Shown piece by piece: positions 51,803 through 60,563 of a stretch of 63,771 nt of DNA. The first letter of the stretch is position 1. Each line of letters begins with the position of its first letter. The stretch spans positions 1-63,771 of the forward strand of contig CAZPAY010000012.1 in the NCBI GenBank assembly GCA_964584805.1, read 5' to 3'. The DNA is from JABHIE01 sp964584805 (GTDB lineage Bacteria > Planctomycetota > UBA1135). A program made the position numbers and the translations under genes. Below the pieces are notes generated by a model. The model did no database searches, was not told the origin of the DNA, and saw only the letters and a program-made list of their open reading frames with translations.

Positions 51803-53011
51803 TTAAAAGCGCAAGACCAATTGCGCGTATGCCCACATTTGATCGTCGCCCTTGACCACGGCATCACCCGCAAAGAACTCAGACACACCCGCTTGGAAGT
51901 GAACATAATCACTCAGGGCACCCATGACATACAAATCGATTTCGCTGCCGATGTCACCATCGCCATTTAACGGGATATTTGCAGAGTCGCGAAAAGGGCT
52001 GTTGGCCGTGCCGTCAGCGGCCATGATGAACTGGTGTAATTCAGCATGGAAGGCCCAAGCTGAATTGAGACCTACGCGCGAACGCAAAACAAAATCTTGG
52101 AGGTTTGTCCAGACCAACAAATCCATGGGCCCATGCCAGACATCGCCGGAATCATAAAGCGGGACGAATTCTTTGGCGTTTTCATCAAGTGAATTGTTGT
52201 CGCCAGATGCCAATTCATAACCGAAGCCAAAACTAACTTCTGGCCCTGTCGCGACATCAAATCGAAATGCAAGTGCGTGGGCAGAAGCATCATCCGCGCC
52301 ATGCTCGCCCGTTTGGTAGGCAGCCTCAAGGCTCCATGTCATGGTTGGATTCAATTCCCCAGCAAAAAGTGCGCCATAAGTAAAATCTCTTGCGCGATTA
52401 ATCGTCGTGGGGTCTTCACTGCGAGAAAAGGCATATAAGTCCATATCGAATGGCAACTCTTTCATCGTCATGTAAAGGCCGCCAAAGCTGTCCCTCCCAT
52501 CTAAAGGTGCGCCCTGCCCTGCGACAGGTCGTGTCCAGAACGCATCAAAGTCATAACGCTCTAATTCGGTGCGCACGCGGAGGCCGTCCCAGGCGCGACC
52601 TGTGTTAGACCAGTCGAGAGAAGAGACCATGCGGCCATTTCCGTAATCCATTTCAAATCGACCGAACTGCAAACTGCCCTTGCCGGCCAAATCATTGAGC
52701 CGCCCCCAACCTTGATGCAAAGAGGACTCACTTTCACTTCCAGAGCCCGTAGCTTGGCCTTGAAATTCGATAAAAGCAGAGAGGTGGTCTTCGATATCTG
52801 CGGCGAGATACAAACGAGCGCGGCCGGCAGAAACCGTATCCGAAGCCAAATCGGTTAGAGGCGACACGGGGTTATACATCTCAGAGCGAAATCGAAGCTC
52901 GGCGCCAAAGCGCAACTCATCTAAACCTGCGGCAGATTGAATCTGCCCAGTTTGCGCAATAAGTGTAGAAAAGCTCGCAGAAACAAGTAGGAAAGTCAGA
53001 ATGCGTAACAT
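51803..53011 (-). CDS. Alginate-export-like outer-membrane beta-barrel protein
   Basis: A 402-residue protein with signal peptide MLRILTFLLVSASFSTLIAQ. It has the alternating strand pattern of a barrel and ends in an aromatic C-terminal residue (AYAQLVLRF), typical of outer-membrane proteins. RFGAELRFRSEMYNP and SLQFGRFEMDYGNGRMV resemble the alginate-export (AlgE-like) family, while HFQAGVSEFFAGDAVVKGDD matches its C-terminal half. It is paralogous to the next upstream gene (9-base gap). The channel substrate is unknown and alginate need not be it. Confidence 0.8.
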   Translation of the reverse strand: MLRILTFLLVSASFSTLIAQTGQIQSAAGLDELRFGAELRFRSEMYNPVSPLTDLASDTVSAGRARLYLAADIEDHLSAFIEFQGQATGSGSESESSLHQGWGRLNDLAGKGSLQFGRFEMDYGNGRMVSSLDWSNTGRAWDGLRVRTELERYDFDAFWTRPVAGQGAPLDGRDSFGGLYMTMKELPFDMDLYAFSRSEDPTTINRARDFTYGALFAGELNPTMTWSLEAAYQTGEHGADDASAHALAFRFDVATGPEVSFGFGYELASGDNNSLDENAKEFVPLYDSGDVWHGPMDLLVWTNLQDFVLRSRVGLNSAWAFHAELHQFIMAADGTANSPFRDSANIPLNGDGDIGSEIDLYVMGALSDYVHFQAGVSEFFAGDAVVKGDDQMWAYAQLVLRF

Positions 53012-53020
53012 GGTTAAAGC

Positions 53021-54223
53021 CTAGAATTGAAGGTTAGTTAAGAGCCAAACAAGAGATTGTGTTGAATCTGGAGAAATGCTTTCGGATGGGCGCACGACAC
53101 TCACACCAAAATCGAGATTGAGGCGTTCAGTCAAATTACCCGTGAGATAAAAGTCGAGTTCGTTTGCCAACTTTGAGCCACCCAAATCTGATGCGAAGGG
53201 AGCTTGTGCCTGAGGCCCAAGGCGAAAGGCGTCAAGGGACTCTTCGCGCGAAAAGGAGTGCAGATCTGTATGCATGGACCAGCGCTGATTCCAATCTAGC
53301 CGATAACGCATCGAGAGAGAGGACAAGTTAGACCAGGTGGCGAATGTTGCGCGACCGAAATAGCGCATGTCATCTCCAAATGGGGCGTGAAAAGTTTCAT
53401 TGCGTGTGTCGCCGTCATCTTCATTACCCGAAGCACGACTCCATGTCATACCAATGTGATGACCACCATCTAACTCATAATCTAGATCAAGCGCAAATGC
53501 ATTGGCAGAAACTCTCGTCTCGCCCCGATGCCCCAATTGAATCGCACTATGTAAATTCCAATCTAGACCTGGGTAAGTTTCGCCAAACCAGCGCATGCCG
53601 TAAGTCCACTCACTCGTTAACAGAGCGGGGTTATGCAATTGCACAACATAAGTCTCCATGCTGAGCTCGCCCATTTTCCAATTAAGCCAAGCACCGTGAA
53701 AGCCTTCATCGCCGAGAGCGGCGGCGGAGGTGCGAGCTTCAGAGGCCCATGCAGACCAACTTACATTGCGGATTCCGCCATCAACGCGGACCCCATCAAA
53801 AGTATTCCTAGCCGACCACCAGATCGCTTCGGATGCGATGCGCTCATCACCGAATGCTATTCCAAATCGGCCCACGCGCAACTTGGAGTCAAACCAAAGT
53901 TTCTCGAAGTCAACCCAGCCTTGCTGCATATGTAGCTCGGCCTCTTCTCCCGCATCTACTGCACGAGCATCAAATTCAAGATAGCCCTTGAGGTAAGCAT
54001 CCCAGGTAGCACCTATGCCAATGCTGGCCAGCACATCTGCTTGGCGAGTGTCATCACCGGCGAAGAGAGCCTCGCCAGAGCGGCGAATGCCTCGAAAACG
54101 AATCGCCCCATCAACCATCAGATTGAGGCCATCAGAGGAAACCGGGGATGTCGGTACTTCTTGCGCCGCGAGATTCGCGATGGGTGCAAGCAGGAGGAGT
54201 GTGAGTAAGGAAAAACGCAACAT
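53021..54223 (-). CDS. Alginate-export-like outer-membrane beta-barrel protein, paralogue
   Basis: A 400-residue protein with signal peptide MLRFSLLTLLLLAPIANLAA and a C-terminal aromatic (WLLTNLQF). Strand-rich segments such as LRVGRFGIAFGDERIASEAI and SMHTDLHSFSREESLDAFRL match the paralogue at equivalent positions (SLQFGRFEMDYGNGRM; AFHAELHQFIMAADGTANSP). Tandem copies are separated by 9 bases, so they are probably co-transcribed and arose by duplication. Outer-membrane localisation is firm, function inferred. Confidence 0.8.
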   Translation of the reverse strand: MLRFSLLTLLLLAPIANLAAQEVPTSPVSSDGLNLMVDGAIRFRGIRRSGEALFAGDDTRQADVLASIGIGATWDAYLKGYLEFDARAVDAGEEAELHMQQGWVDFEKLWFDSKLRVGRFGIAFGDERIASEAIWWSARNTFDGVRVDGGIRNVSWSAWASEARTSAAALGDEGFHGAWLNWKMGELSMETYVVQLHNPALLTSEWTYGMRWFGETYPGLDWNLHSAIQLGHRGETRVSANAFALDLDYELDGGHHIGMTWSRASGNEDDGDTRNETFHAPFGDDMRYFGRATFATWSNLSSLSMRYRLDWNQRWSMHTDLHSFSREESLDAFRLGPQAQAPFASDLGGSKLANELDFYLTGNLTERLNLDFGVSVVRPSESISPDSTQSLVWLLTNLQF

Positions 54224-54282
54224 AAGGTTGTGCAGGCATTTTCAGCCTGTGGGTTGGCCGGTTACCGGCGACCCCCATTGTG

Positions 54283-54927
54283 TCATTCCCCGACTAGTGG
54301 CGACAAGGCAGAGCGTAGCCCTTCTGGATTAACCTGAGCTTGTTCAAGGTAACGCAACACATACTTCCCGAGCAAATCACCCTCAAGATGAACTTTTTGC
54401 CCGATTTCATGGCCGCCAAAAGTCGTGACCTCCAAAGTTTCTGGAATTAATGCGACGGTAAATTTGCCATCTTCGAGCAATTCGGCGACCGTAAGGCTCA
54501 CGCCATCGATGGTTACCGAGCCTTTTGAAACCAAAAATGGGGCAACGTGAGGCGGTGCTTGGAAGGTGTGGACGGCATATTCACCCTGCATTTCAAGGCC
54601 GAGCACCTCACCCACGCCATCGACATGGCCTGTGACGAAATGCCCACCTAGCCGAGCATCGGCTCGCAAAGAACGCTCGATGTTCCATTTTGAGCCGACC
54701 GTGGCCGCGCTAAAGCACGTCTTGTCAAGGGTTTCCGACGATAGGTCAAAACCGCACACCGTGCCGTCAAAGGTAACAACAGTCAAGCAAGCGCCCGAAA
54801 CACAGACTGAATCGCCCCGTTTCAGCCCCTCGGCCAGCGTGCCTAAATCCAAATCCACGCGTAGACCGCCGTGCTCTTCGCGCGACGTTACTACGGTAGC
54901 CATTCCTTCGACGAGTCCTGTAAACAT
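54283..54927 (-). CDS. ribE: Riboflavin synthase, alpha chain
   Basis: A 214-residue enzyme that dismutates 6,7-dimethyl-8-ribityllumazine to riboflavin. Two similar lumazine-binding domains are visible: MFTGLVEGMATVVTSREEHG and GDSVCVSGACLTVV in the first, GHFVTGHVDGVGEVLGLEMQ and KGSVTIDGVSLTVAEL in the second, with VHLEGDLLGKYVLRYLEQ at the C terminus. It is alone, without ribD, ribBA or ribH, and no FMN riboswitch pattern was seen upstream. Confidence 0.95.
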   Translation of the reverse strand: MFTGLVEGMATVVTSREEHGGLRVDLDLGTLAEGLKRGDSVCVSGACLTVVTFDGTVCGFDLSSETLDKTCFSAATVGSKWNIERSLRADARLGGHFVTGHVDGVGEVLGLEMQGEYAVHTFQAPPHVAPFLVSKGSVTIDGVSLTVAELLEDGKFTVALIPETLEVTTFGGHEIGQKVHLEGDLLGKYVLRYLEQAQVNPEGLRSALSPLVGE

Positions 54928-55033
54928 GATGCGCTAAGATAGGCTCTCACCGGGGTCGCGTCTACCCGTGAAAACCTTGCCGAGACAGGGCGGATAGGGT
55001 ATCTTGTGCGGCCGTTTTCCGGGGAGAACCCGG

Positions 55034-55720
55034 ATGCTCGAAGTTCATCTTCTAACCCTCTTTCCTGAGGCCCTCGAGGCTTACCTCGATGCCTCCATTC
55101 TCGGTCGTGCGCGTAAAGCTGGCTTGTTGGATGTCCATTTACTGGACTTTCGCAAGTTCGCCAATAACAAGCACAATACCGTAGATGACCGCCCTTACGG
55201 CGGTGGGCCAGGCATGGTGCTGAAATGCGAGCCGATCTTTAATGCTGTTGAACGAGTCGAAAGTGATTTCGGCCCGTGCAGAAAAATCCTCCTGACCCCT
55301 GCTGGCGTTCCATTCCAGCAGCGTCATGCTGTTGATTTCGCTTATGAATCCCGTCTTTTGCTCCTTTGTGGGCGATATGAGGGTTTCGACGAGCGCATTC
55401 GACTCGGGCTTAATTTTGAGGAATTTTCCATCGGCGATTTCGTTCTCACCGGCGGTGAATTAGCTGCTTTAACGGTTCTCGACGCGACGGCGCGCCTCAT
55501 TCCAGGGGTGCTTGGTCACGAAGAATCCGCTCAAGCCGAATCATTCACCGACCCGAATCTCCTCGACCACCCCCACTACACTCGACCTCCTGAGTTCCGT
55601 GGCATGGTCGTCCCCCCCGTGCTGCTGAGCGGCGACCACCAAAAGGTTGCTGACTGGCGACACAAACAAGCACAGGCACGCACCGAATCCCGGCGCCCAG
55701 ACCTGTCATCCGAATCATAA
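55034..55720 (+). CDS. trmD: tRNA (guanine-N1)-methyltransferase
   Basis: A 228-residue SPOUT enzyme that makes m1G37 in tRNA. ATG at 55034 has a GGGGAG ribosome site 8 bases upstream. Motifs: LTLFPEALEAYLDASILGRA, DDRPYGGGPGMVLKCEP, LLCGRYEGFDERI, FSIGDFVLTGGELAALTVLD and IPGVLGHEESAQAESFTDPN, plus LLDHPHYTRPPEFRGM. All fit TrmD. It overlaps nothing and is followed by rplS after 3 bases, the usual order. Confidence 0.96.
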   Translation: MLEVHLLTLFPEALEAYLDASILGRARKAGLLDVHLLDFRKFANNKHNTVDDRPYGGGPGMVLKCEPIFNAVERVESDFGPCRKILLTPAGVPFQQRHAVDFAYESRLLLLCGRYEGFDERIRLGLNFEEFSIGDFVLTGGELAALTVLDATARLIPGVLGHEESAQAESFTDPNLLDHPHYTRPPEFRGMVVPPVLLSGDHQKVADWRHKQAQARTESRRPDLSSES

Positions 55721-55723
55721 ATC

Positions 55724-56059
55724 ATGGACATCATCCAAGAAGTCGAAAAGCTCTACATGAAAGAAGAAACTGCTTCTTTCAACGTTGCTGACGTTGTCAA
55801 AGTCGAATACCTCATCCGTGAGGGCGACAAAGAGCGTATCCAGCCTTTTGTGGGTCAAGTCATCCGCTTTGGCGGTTCTGGCATCCGCAAAACTTTCACC
55901 GTGCGCCGTATCGTGCAAGGTGAGGGTGTTGAGCGTATTTTTCCACTCCACGGCCCTCGCGTGAAAAATGTGAGTGTTGAGCGTGGCCCAACCAAAAAGC
56001 CTCGTCGCGCTCGCCTTTATTACCTTCGCGATCGCGTCGGCAAATCTGCTTCCCTCTAG
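55724..56059 (+). CDS. rplS: 50S ribosomal protein L19
   Basis: A 111-residue protein of standard length: VADVVKVEYLIREGDKERIQ, FVGQVIRFGGSGIRKTFTVR, IVQGEGVERIFPLHGPRVKN, ending in the KKPRRARLYYLRDRVGKSAS motif. It sits at the subunit interface. The trmD-rplS order is conserved; rpsP and rimM are not present in front. Confidence 0.97.
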   Translation: MDIIQEVEKLYMKEETASFNVADVVKVEYLIREGDKERIQPFVGQVIRFGGSGIRKTFTVRRIVQGEGVERIFPLHGPRVKNVSVERGPTKKPRRARLYYLRDRVGKSASL

Positions 56060-56080
56060 GCCCCGCGCCACATCGCCATC

Positions 56081-58573
56081 ATGGTCGAGAATCTGTTTCG
56101 CAAGCTCCTGGGCATCGTATTCATTTCGGCGCTCGCTGCCTTTTCCATCTGGAATTGGAATATCCACTTAGGGCTCGACCTTGAGGGTGGTTCCCGCATT
56201 GTTTACCGATTCGATTTCGATCAAGCGGTTACAGACGGGCAACTTCAACCCAATTACGACTCGGTTGAGGTTCTTCAGCAAACCGCAACGATTTTCCAAA
56301 AGCGTCTTGATGGCTCAGGCATGGCTGATATTCCGATTTACCCACAGGGTTCATCTGAGTTGGTCATTGAGTTGCCCGGCATGTCGGAAGAAGAAGTCGC
56401 GGCGGTCAAACGCACGATTATCAACCAAGGGCGGCTTGAATTTCGCGTTCTCGCCGAAGACGGTGACGACCTTGACCTTGCACAAGAGCGCAACAATCTT
56501 GAAACATGGCTTGGCGAAAATACGGAAGGCACGATCAATGCTTACAACGCTTTGGCCTACGAAGACGGTGGCTCACGCCCCACCATTCGTTGGTATGCCC
56601 TGACCACCAAAGCGGCTGCGGAAAACGGCCAGCTCTTGGGCAGCTCGGTTGCCGGTCAGTATGTGCCATTGCGCTTAGAGAATGTCATCCGTGAAACGAC
56701 GGAAGACAGTATCGATTCCTGGGAGTTTTATGGCTCGGGCCTCAACTATGTCGGTCCAACAATGGACCAATCAGGCTTTGGTGCGGTTGCGTTTGAGTTT
56801 AAAGAGCACCGCAAGGCTGCCTTCGCTGATTTCACCGAAGAAAACAAAGGCCGTGCCATGGCGATTGTCCTTAACGGCAAGGTCGATAGCGCTCCCAATA
56901 TCAACCAACGCCTTCCCGGTGCCGGCATCATCCAAGGTGGCATGAATGGCTTCTCGCAAGAAGAAGTCCGCGAGTTGATTACCGTTTTGCGCACGGGCTC
57001 ATTGCGGGTTAAGCCACAGCTTGAGAGCGAATCTTATGTCGGCCCAAGCTTGGGTGAAGACAGTATCAACACGGGTGTGTGGTCGGCCATGGCCGGTGGT
57101 ATTGCCGTGTTATTATTCATGCTCTTCTACTATTGGATGAATGGCATGGTCGCCTTCCTCGCGCTGAGCTTCAATGGCTTCATCTTGTTGGGCGCATTGT
57201 TCTTCACACAAGCGACGCTGACCCTACCTGGCTTGGCTGGCTTAGTCTTGACCATCGGTATGGCCGTTGACGCCAACATTCTGATTTTTGAGCGTGTCCG
57301 CGAAGAGCGCAAGCGTGGCCGCGAAGTCCCGCAGGCTTACAAGAATGGTTACGACCGCGCGTTTACAACCATTGTCGACGCCAACTTGACCACGCTTTTG
57401 ACGGCATTGGTCCTCTATCAAGTTGGTACTGGCCCCGTTCAGGGCTTTGCAGCGATGCTGGCTTTGGGTATTTTGACTTCAATGTTCTCCGCTTTGGTTT
57501 TCTCCAAGGTTGTGATGCACTACTTGGTCTTTACCAAGAAATCTGTCAAAGAAGTAAAGATGGCAAAAGCCTTGGCGGGCGATGCACACTTTCCATTCCT
57601 AGCCAAGCGCAAGATTGCCGCCATCCTTTCCTCCGTATTGATTTTGGGAGGCCTTTTCCTCTTTTCAGGTGAAGCCTCTAGCATGCTCGGTATTGACTTC
57701 GCAGGTGGTTCTGCCGCTCGCGTTGAGCTGTCACAGTCAACAGATATCACCGCGATGCGCTCCATGTTGCCAGGTTACTCCGTAACCTCCGTGCAAGGTA
57801 GCGATGAGACCAAGGTCAACATGACCTACCTCGTCAAGAAAAAGCTAACCGCTGAGCAGCGGGCGCTTACCGAGGGCACAAACATGAAAGCAGGCAGTGA
57901 CTTGGCGGCTGACATGCTTAACGAGTTGTCAACGAAACTCACAGGGCGTTTACCCCTCAAGGCTGATGGCTCGGTCGATATGACTGCCGCCTTCCCTGAG
58001 AAAAACACCGTGGGTGCTCGCGTATCAGGTGAGATTCAAAACAAGGCCGTCCAGGCGATTTTGCTCTCGCTGATTGCCATCATCATCTATATGAACTTCC
58101 GCTTCAAGGAATACCGCTATGGCTTTGCCGCTGTGGTCGCGCTGTTCCATGACGTGTTGTTTACGCTAGGTGCTTTGGCGCTGTTCTCCAAGATGGGCTG
58201 GGTCACCGTTGAGATTAACCTCGAGATTATTGCGGCCTTCCTCACCATCATTGGTTACTCGCTTAACGATACGATTGTTGTGTTTGACCGCATCCGCGAA
58301 AACTTGCCTCGCAGCAAGGGCTCCTATCATGAGATCATCGACAAGTCGATTAACCAATCACTGAGCCGTACGATTTTGACATCGTTGACCACTTTCTTTG
58401 TGGTTGGAGTGCTTTTCTTCGCCAACCGTCCGATGCACAATGTGCTTGAAGGCTTCAGTTTTGCGATGTTGGTTGGTGTGATTGTGGGTACTTACTCTTC
58501 GATGTTTGTTGCAAGCCCATTGCTGGTTTTCTTCGATCGCTGGAGCCGCAAACACCATGTAAAGGAAGCGTAA
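56081..58573 (+). CDS. secDF: SecDF fused protein-export membrane protein
   Basis: An 830-residue fusion of SecD and SecF with about 12 membrane segments. The SecD half has LGLDLEGGSRIVYRFDF, AIVLNGKVDSAPNINQRLPG and TIGMAVDANILIFERVREE with the conserved Asp-rich helix. The SecF half has LGIDFAGGSAARVELSQ, YGFAAVVALFHDVLFTLGAL and TIIGYSLNDTIVVFDRIREN. It uses the proton gradient to help complete translocation. It follows rplS after 21 bases. A hairpin lies after its stop. Confidence 0.97.
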   Translation: MVENLFRKLLGIVFISALAAFSIWNWNIHLGLDLEGGSRIVYRFDFDQAVTDGQLQPNYDSVEVLQQTATIFQKRLDGSGMADIPIYPQGSSELVIELPGMSEEEVAAVKRTIINQGRLEFRVLAEDGDDLDLAQERNNLETWLGENTEGTINAYNALAYEDGGSRPTIRWYALTTKAAAENGQLLGSSVAGQYVPLRLENVIRETTEDSIDSWEFYGSGLNYVGPTMDQSGFGAVAFEFKEHRKAAFADFTEENKGRAMAIVLNGKVDSAPNINQRLPGAGIIQGGMNGFSQEEVRELITVLRTGSLRVKPQLESESYVGPSLGEDSINTGVWSAMAGGIAVLLFMLFYYWMNGMVAFLALSFNGFILLGALFFTQATLTLPGLAGLVLTIGMAVDANILIFERVREERKRGREVPQAYKNGYDRAFTTIVDANLTTLLTALVLYQVGTGPVQGFAAMLALGILTSMFSALVFSKVVMHYLVFTKKSVKEVKMAKALAGDAHFPFLAKRKIAAILSSVLILGGLFLFSGEASSMLGIDFAGGSAARVELSQSTDITAMRSMLPGYSVTSVQGSDETKVNMTYLVKKKLTAEQRALTEGTNMKAGSDLAADMLNELSTKLTGRLPLKADGSVDMTAAFPEKNTVGARVSGEIQNKAVQAILLSLIAIIIYMNFRFKEYRYGFAAVVALFHDVLFTLGALALFSKMGWVTVEINLEIIAAFLTIIGYSLNDTIVVFDRIRENLPRSKGSYHEIIDKSINQSLSRTILTSLTTFFVVGVLFFANRPMHNVLEGFSFAMLVGVIVGTYSSMFVASPLLVFFDRWSRKHHVKEA

Positions 58574-58616
58574 TCCTTTCTGCCACAGGCACCGTGCCGG
58601 CAATGTGGTAAAAACT

Positions 58617-58652
58617 CAAGAGCGGGCTGTTTCCGAAAACAGCCCGCTCTTG
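58617..58652 (+). terminator. Inverted-repeat hairpin after secDF
   Basis: CAAGAGCGGGCTGTTT pairs perfectly with AAACAGCCCGCTCTTG (16 bp, loop CCGA), beginning 43 bases after the secDF stop and ending 13 bases before the LysM gene. The T-run after the stem is poor on the plus strand, though the opposite side reads TTTTT. Probable terminator of secDF. Confidence 0.6.
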
Positions 58653-58665
58653 CTATTCTGGAGAT

Positions 58666-59223
58666 ATGAAGACCGCCCTTCCCCTCATCGCGCTTCTCGT
58701 CATTTTGGCGGGTGGTATTGTCTGGAAAACTCAATTCGCAGGCTCGGCGCAGGGCGAGAGCATTCCTGCACCTGAATTGGGCAATCCTAATTTCGGCCTA
58801 GTGACGCTTGGGGTTGACAAAAGCAAAATTGATTCTGCTACAGCAGACGAAATTCAGGTGCAAGTTGCTTCGGGCACGGCAGCAGGCATTCCGATTCATG
58901 CTAGCAAAACTCAAACGAGCAAGCCTAGCCCCGAATGGTCCGCATCCGACTCCGAAGGCATTGCGCTTTCCACGGGTTCAAATCGCACAACACCCACGGC
59001 CACGGCTGTCATGCCCGCCCCTAAAGCCATTGCTCAATACTGGTCGGTAGAGTCTGGACAAACGCTTTATCGAATAGCGAAGTCGGCATACGGCAAGGCC
59101 AGCCTTGAAGTCATTGAAGCGATTGCTCAGGCAAATCAACTTGATGACCCTGGTGCGATTCGCCTTGGGCAAAAATTGCTACTGCCTGTTATTCCGGGTG
59201 CTAACGCGCCAATCGGCAATTAG
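58666..59223 (+). CDS. LysM-domain protein
   Basis: A 185-residue protein with an N-terminal membrane anchor or signal (MKTALPLIALLVILAGGIVW) and a Ser/Thr-rich linker of about 100 residues. The C-terminal LysM domain (about 125-175) reads YWSVESGQTLYRIAKSAYGK, then IAQANQLDDPGAIRLGQKLL and a closing LPVI. LysM binds peptidoglycan, so the protein is anchored and reaches the wall. It starts 13 bases after the secDF hairpin and converges on hflX. Confidence 0.88.
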   Translation: MKTALPLIALLVILAGGIVWKTQFAGSAQGESIPAPELGNPNFGLVTLGVDKSKIDSATADEIQVQVASGTAAGIPIHASKTQTSKPSPEWSASDSEGIALSTGSNRTTPTATAVMPAPKAIAQYWSVESGQTLYRIAKSAYGKASLEVIEAIAQANQLDDPGAIRLGQKLLLPVIPGANAPIGN

Positions 59224-59266
59224 GCGAGAACGCCCGCAAGCCTCCGCTGAAAGGAGCAGTTGGCTT

Positions 59267-60559
59267 CTACGCTGACTGCCCTTCGCCACCCTGAGCAAGG
59301 AGTGATGGCTCAATAACCTGCCAGTGCCGTGGCTCAAGTGTAAGGCGAGCGTGCCAAGTTTCACCGCGCCACTCTTCATGCCGTATGGCAGCCAATCGCC
59401 GGATGTCAGCCAAGACTCGCCCCGCCGATGCGGGTACACGGACATCAAGGTCGAGCGACCATGCATCGAGAGTGTCGGCAATCACTTGCTCTAGCCGTGC
59501 CAGTCCTAGCCCTTCCGTGACCGAGACCATTACAGCTTCAGGGAATTGTGCCGCGAGAGCAAGTTGTTCTTCATCAGAGAGCTGATCCACTTTGTTCAGG
59601 ACAAGCAGCAAGGGGATATGCCCGACTTCAAGAGTGCCTAGAACATCGTCTACCGCTTCGAGTTGTATCGCCAGGTCAGGCGAGGAAGCGTCGCACACAT
59701 GTAACAGCAAATCTGCTTGGAGAGTTTCTTCGAGAGTAGCGTGAAAAGAGGCCACGAGGTGATGCGGCAAATCACGCACGAAACCAACCGTATCGGCCAG
59801 AATGACGGCGCGGCCATCCGCCAACTTCCATCGCCGGACGCGGGTATCGAGAGTCGCAAACAATTGATCTGCAACATAAACTTCACTTCCGGTGAGCCGT
59901 CTCAGCAAAGACGATTTGCCCGCATTAGTGTAGCCAACAAGCGAAACCGTATGCGGGTCGTCTCGCGCAATAGCCTCGCGTTTGCGTCGAGCTTCAATCT
60001 CTCGAAGGCGGCGCTTTAATGTCGTAATTTTCTTTCCAATTAAGCGTCGGTCTGTTTCGAGCTGTGTTTCGCCAGGGCCTCGTGTGCCAATCGCGCCTTC
60101 AGTGCGCTCAAGGTGCGTCCACATACGGACGAGCCTCGTTTTCAAGTACTCTGTCTGCGCGAGCTCAACTTGAAGTTTTGCTTGGCGAGTTTGGGCGCGA
60201 CTGGAAAAAATATCGAGAATGAGCTCAGTACGATCCACCACTCGACGCTCGAAAGCTTTTTCTAAGTTGCGAATTTGAGATGGGCTCAGTTCGCAATCAA
60301 CCGCAACAAAGTCCGCATCGAGTTCTTTAGCTTCCGCAGCGATTTCCTCAACTTTGCCCTTACCGAAAGCAAATGCTGGGCTTGGGTTCACCCGAGACTG
60401 GGATAAATGCCCAACGACTTGCGCACCGGCTGCTTCTACCAATCCACAAATTTCCTCGCTGGGGTCTTGCGAGCGAGCTGAGGCCGAATTCGGCAAGACA
60501 AGAATCGCAACAAAAGCGCGTTCTTTCCCCGAATCAGTAAGAGATGAAGGTCGAGACAA
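59267..60559 (-). CDS. hflX: GTPase HflX
   Basis: A 430-residue ribosome-associated GTPase. The N-terminal HflX domain has FAFGKGKVEEIA, DLFSSRAQTRQAK-like DIFSSRAQTRQAKLQ, and the signature GAIGTRGPGETQLETDRR. The GTPase domain: P-loop SLVGYTNAGKSSLLRRLTG (about 206-222), LADTVGFVRDLPHHLVASF, and LVLNKVDQL (NKxD). It splits stalled or hibernating ribosomes. It starts 4 bases after the nadB stop. Confidence 0.95.
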   Translation of the reverse strand: MSRPSSLTDSGKERAFVAILVLPNSASARSQDPSEEICGLVEAAGAQVVGHLSQSRVNPSPAFAFGKGKVEEIAAEAKELDADFVAVDCELSPSQIRNLEKAFERRVVDRTELILDIFSSRAQTRQAKLQVELAQTEYLKTRLVRMWTHLERTEGAIGTRGPGETQLETDRRLIGKKITTLKRRLREIEARRKREAIARDDPHTVSLVGYTNAGKSSLLRRLTGSEVYVADQLFATLDTRVRRWKLADGRAVILADTVGFVRDLPHHLVASFHATLEETLQADLLLHVCDASSPDLAIQLEAVDDVLGTLEVGHIPLLLVLNKVDQLSDEEQLALAAQFPEAVMVSVTEGLGLARLEQVIADTLDAWSLDLDVRVPASAGRVLADIRRLAAIRHEEWRGETWHARLTLEPRHWQVIEPSLLAQGGEGQSA

Positions 60560-60563
60560 GCGA

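Noticed and set aside
54928..55033. FMN riboswitch between ribE and trmD
   Set aside because: I looked for the conserved RFN elements on the minus strand and did not see them in this 106-base gap.
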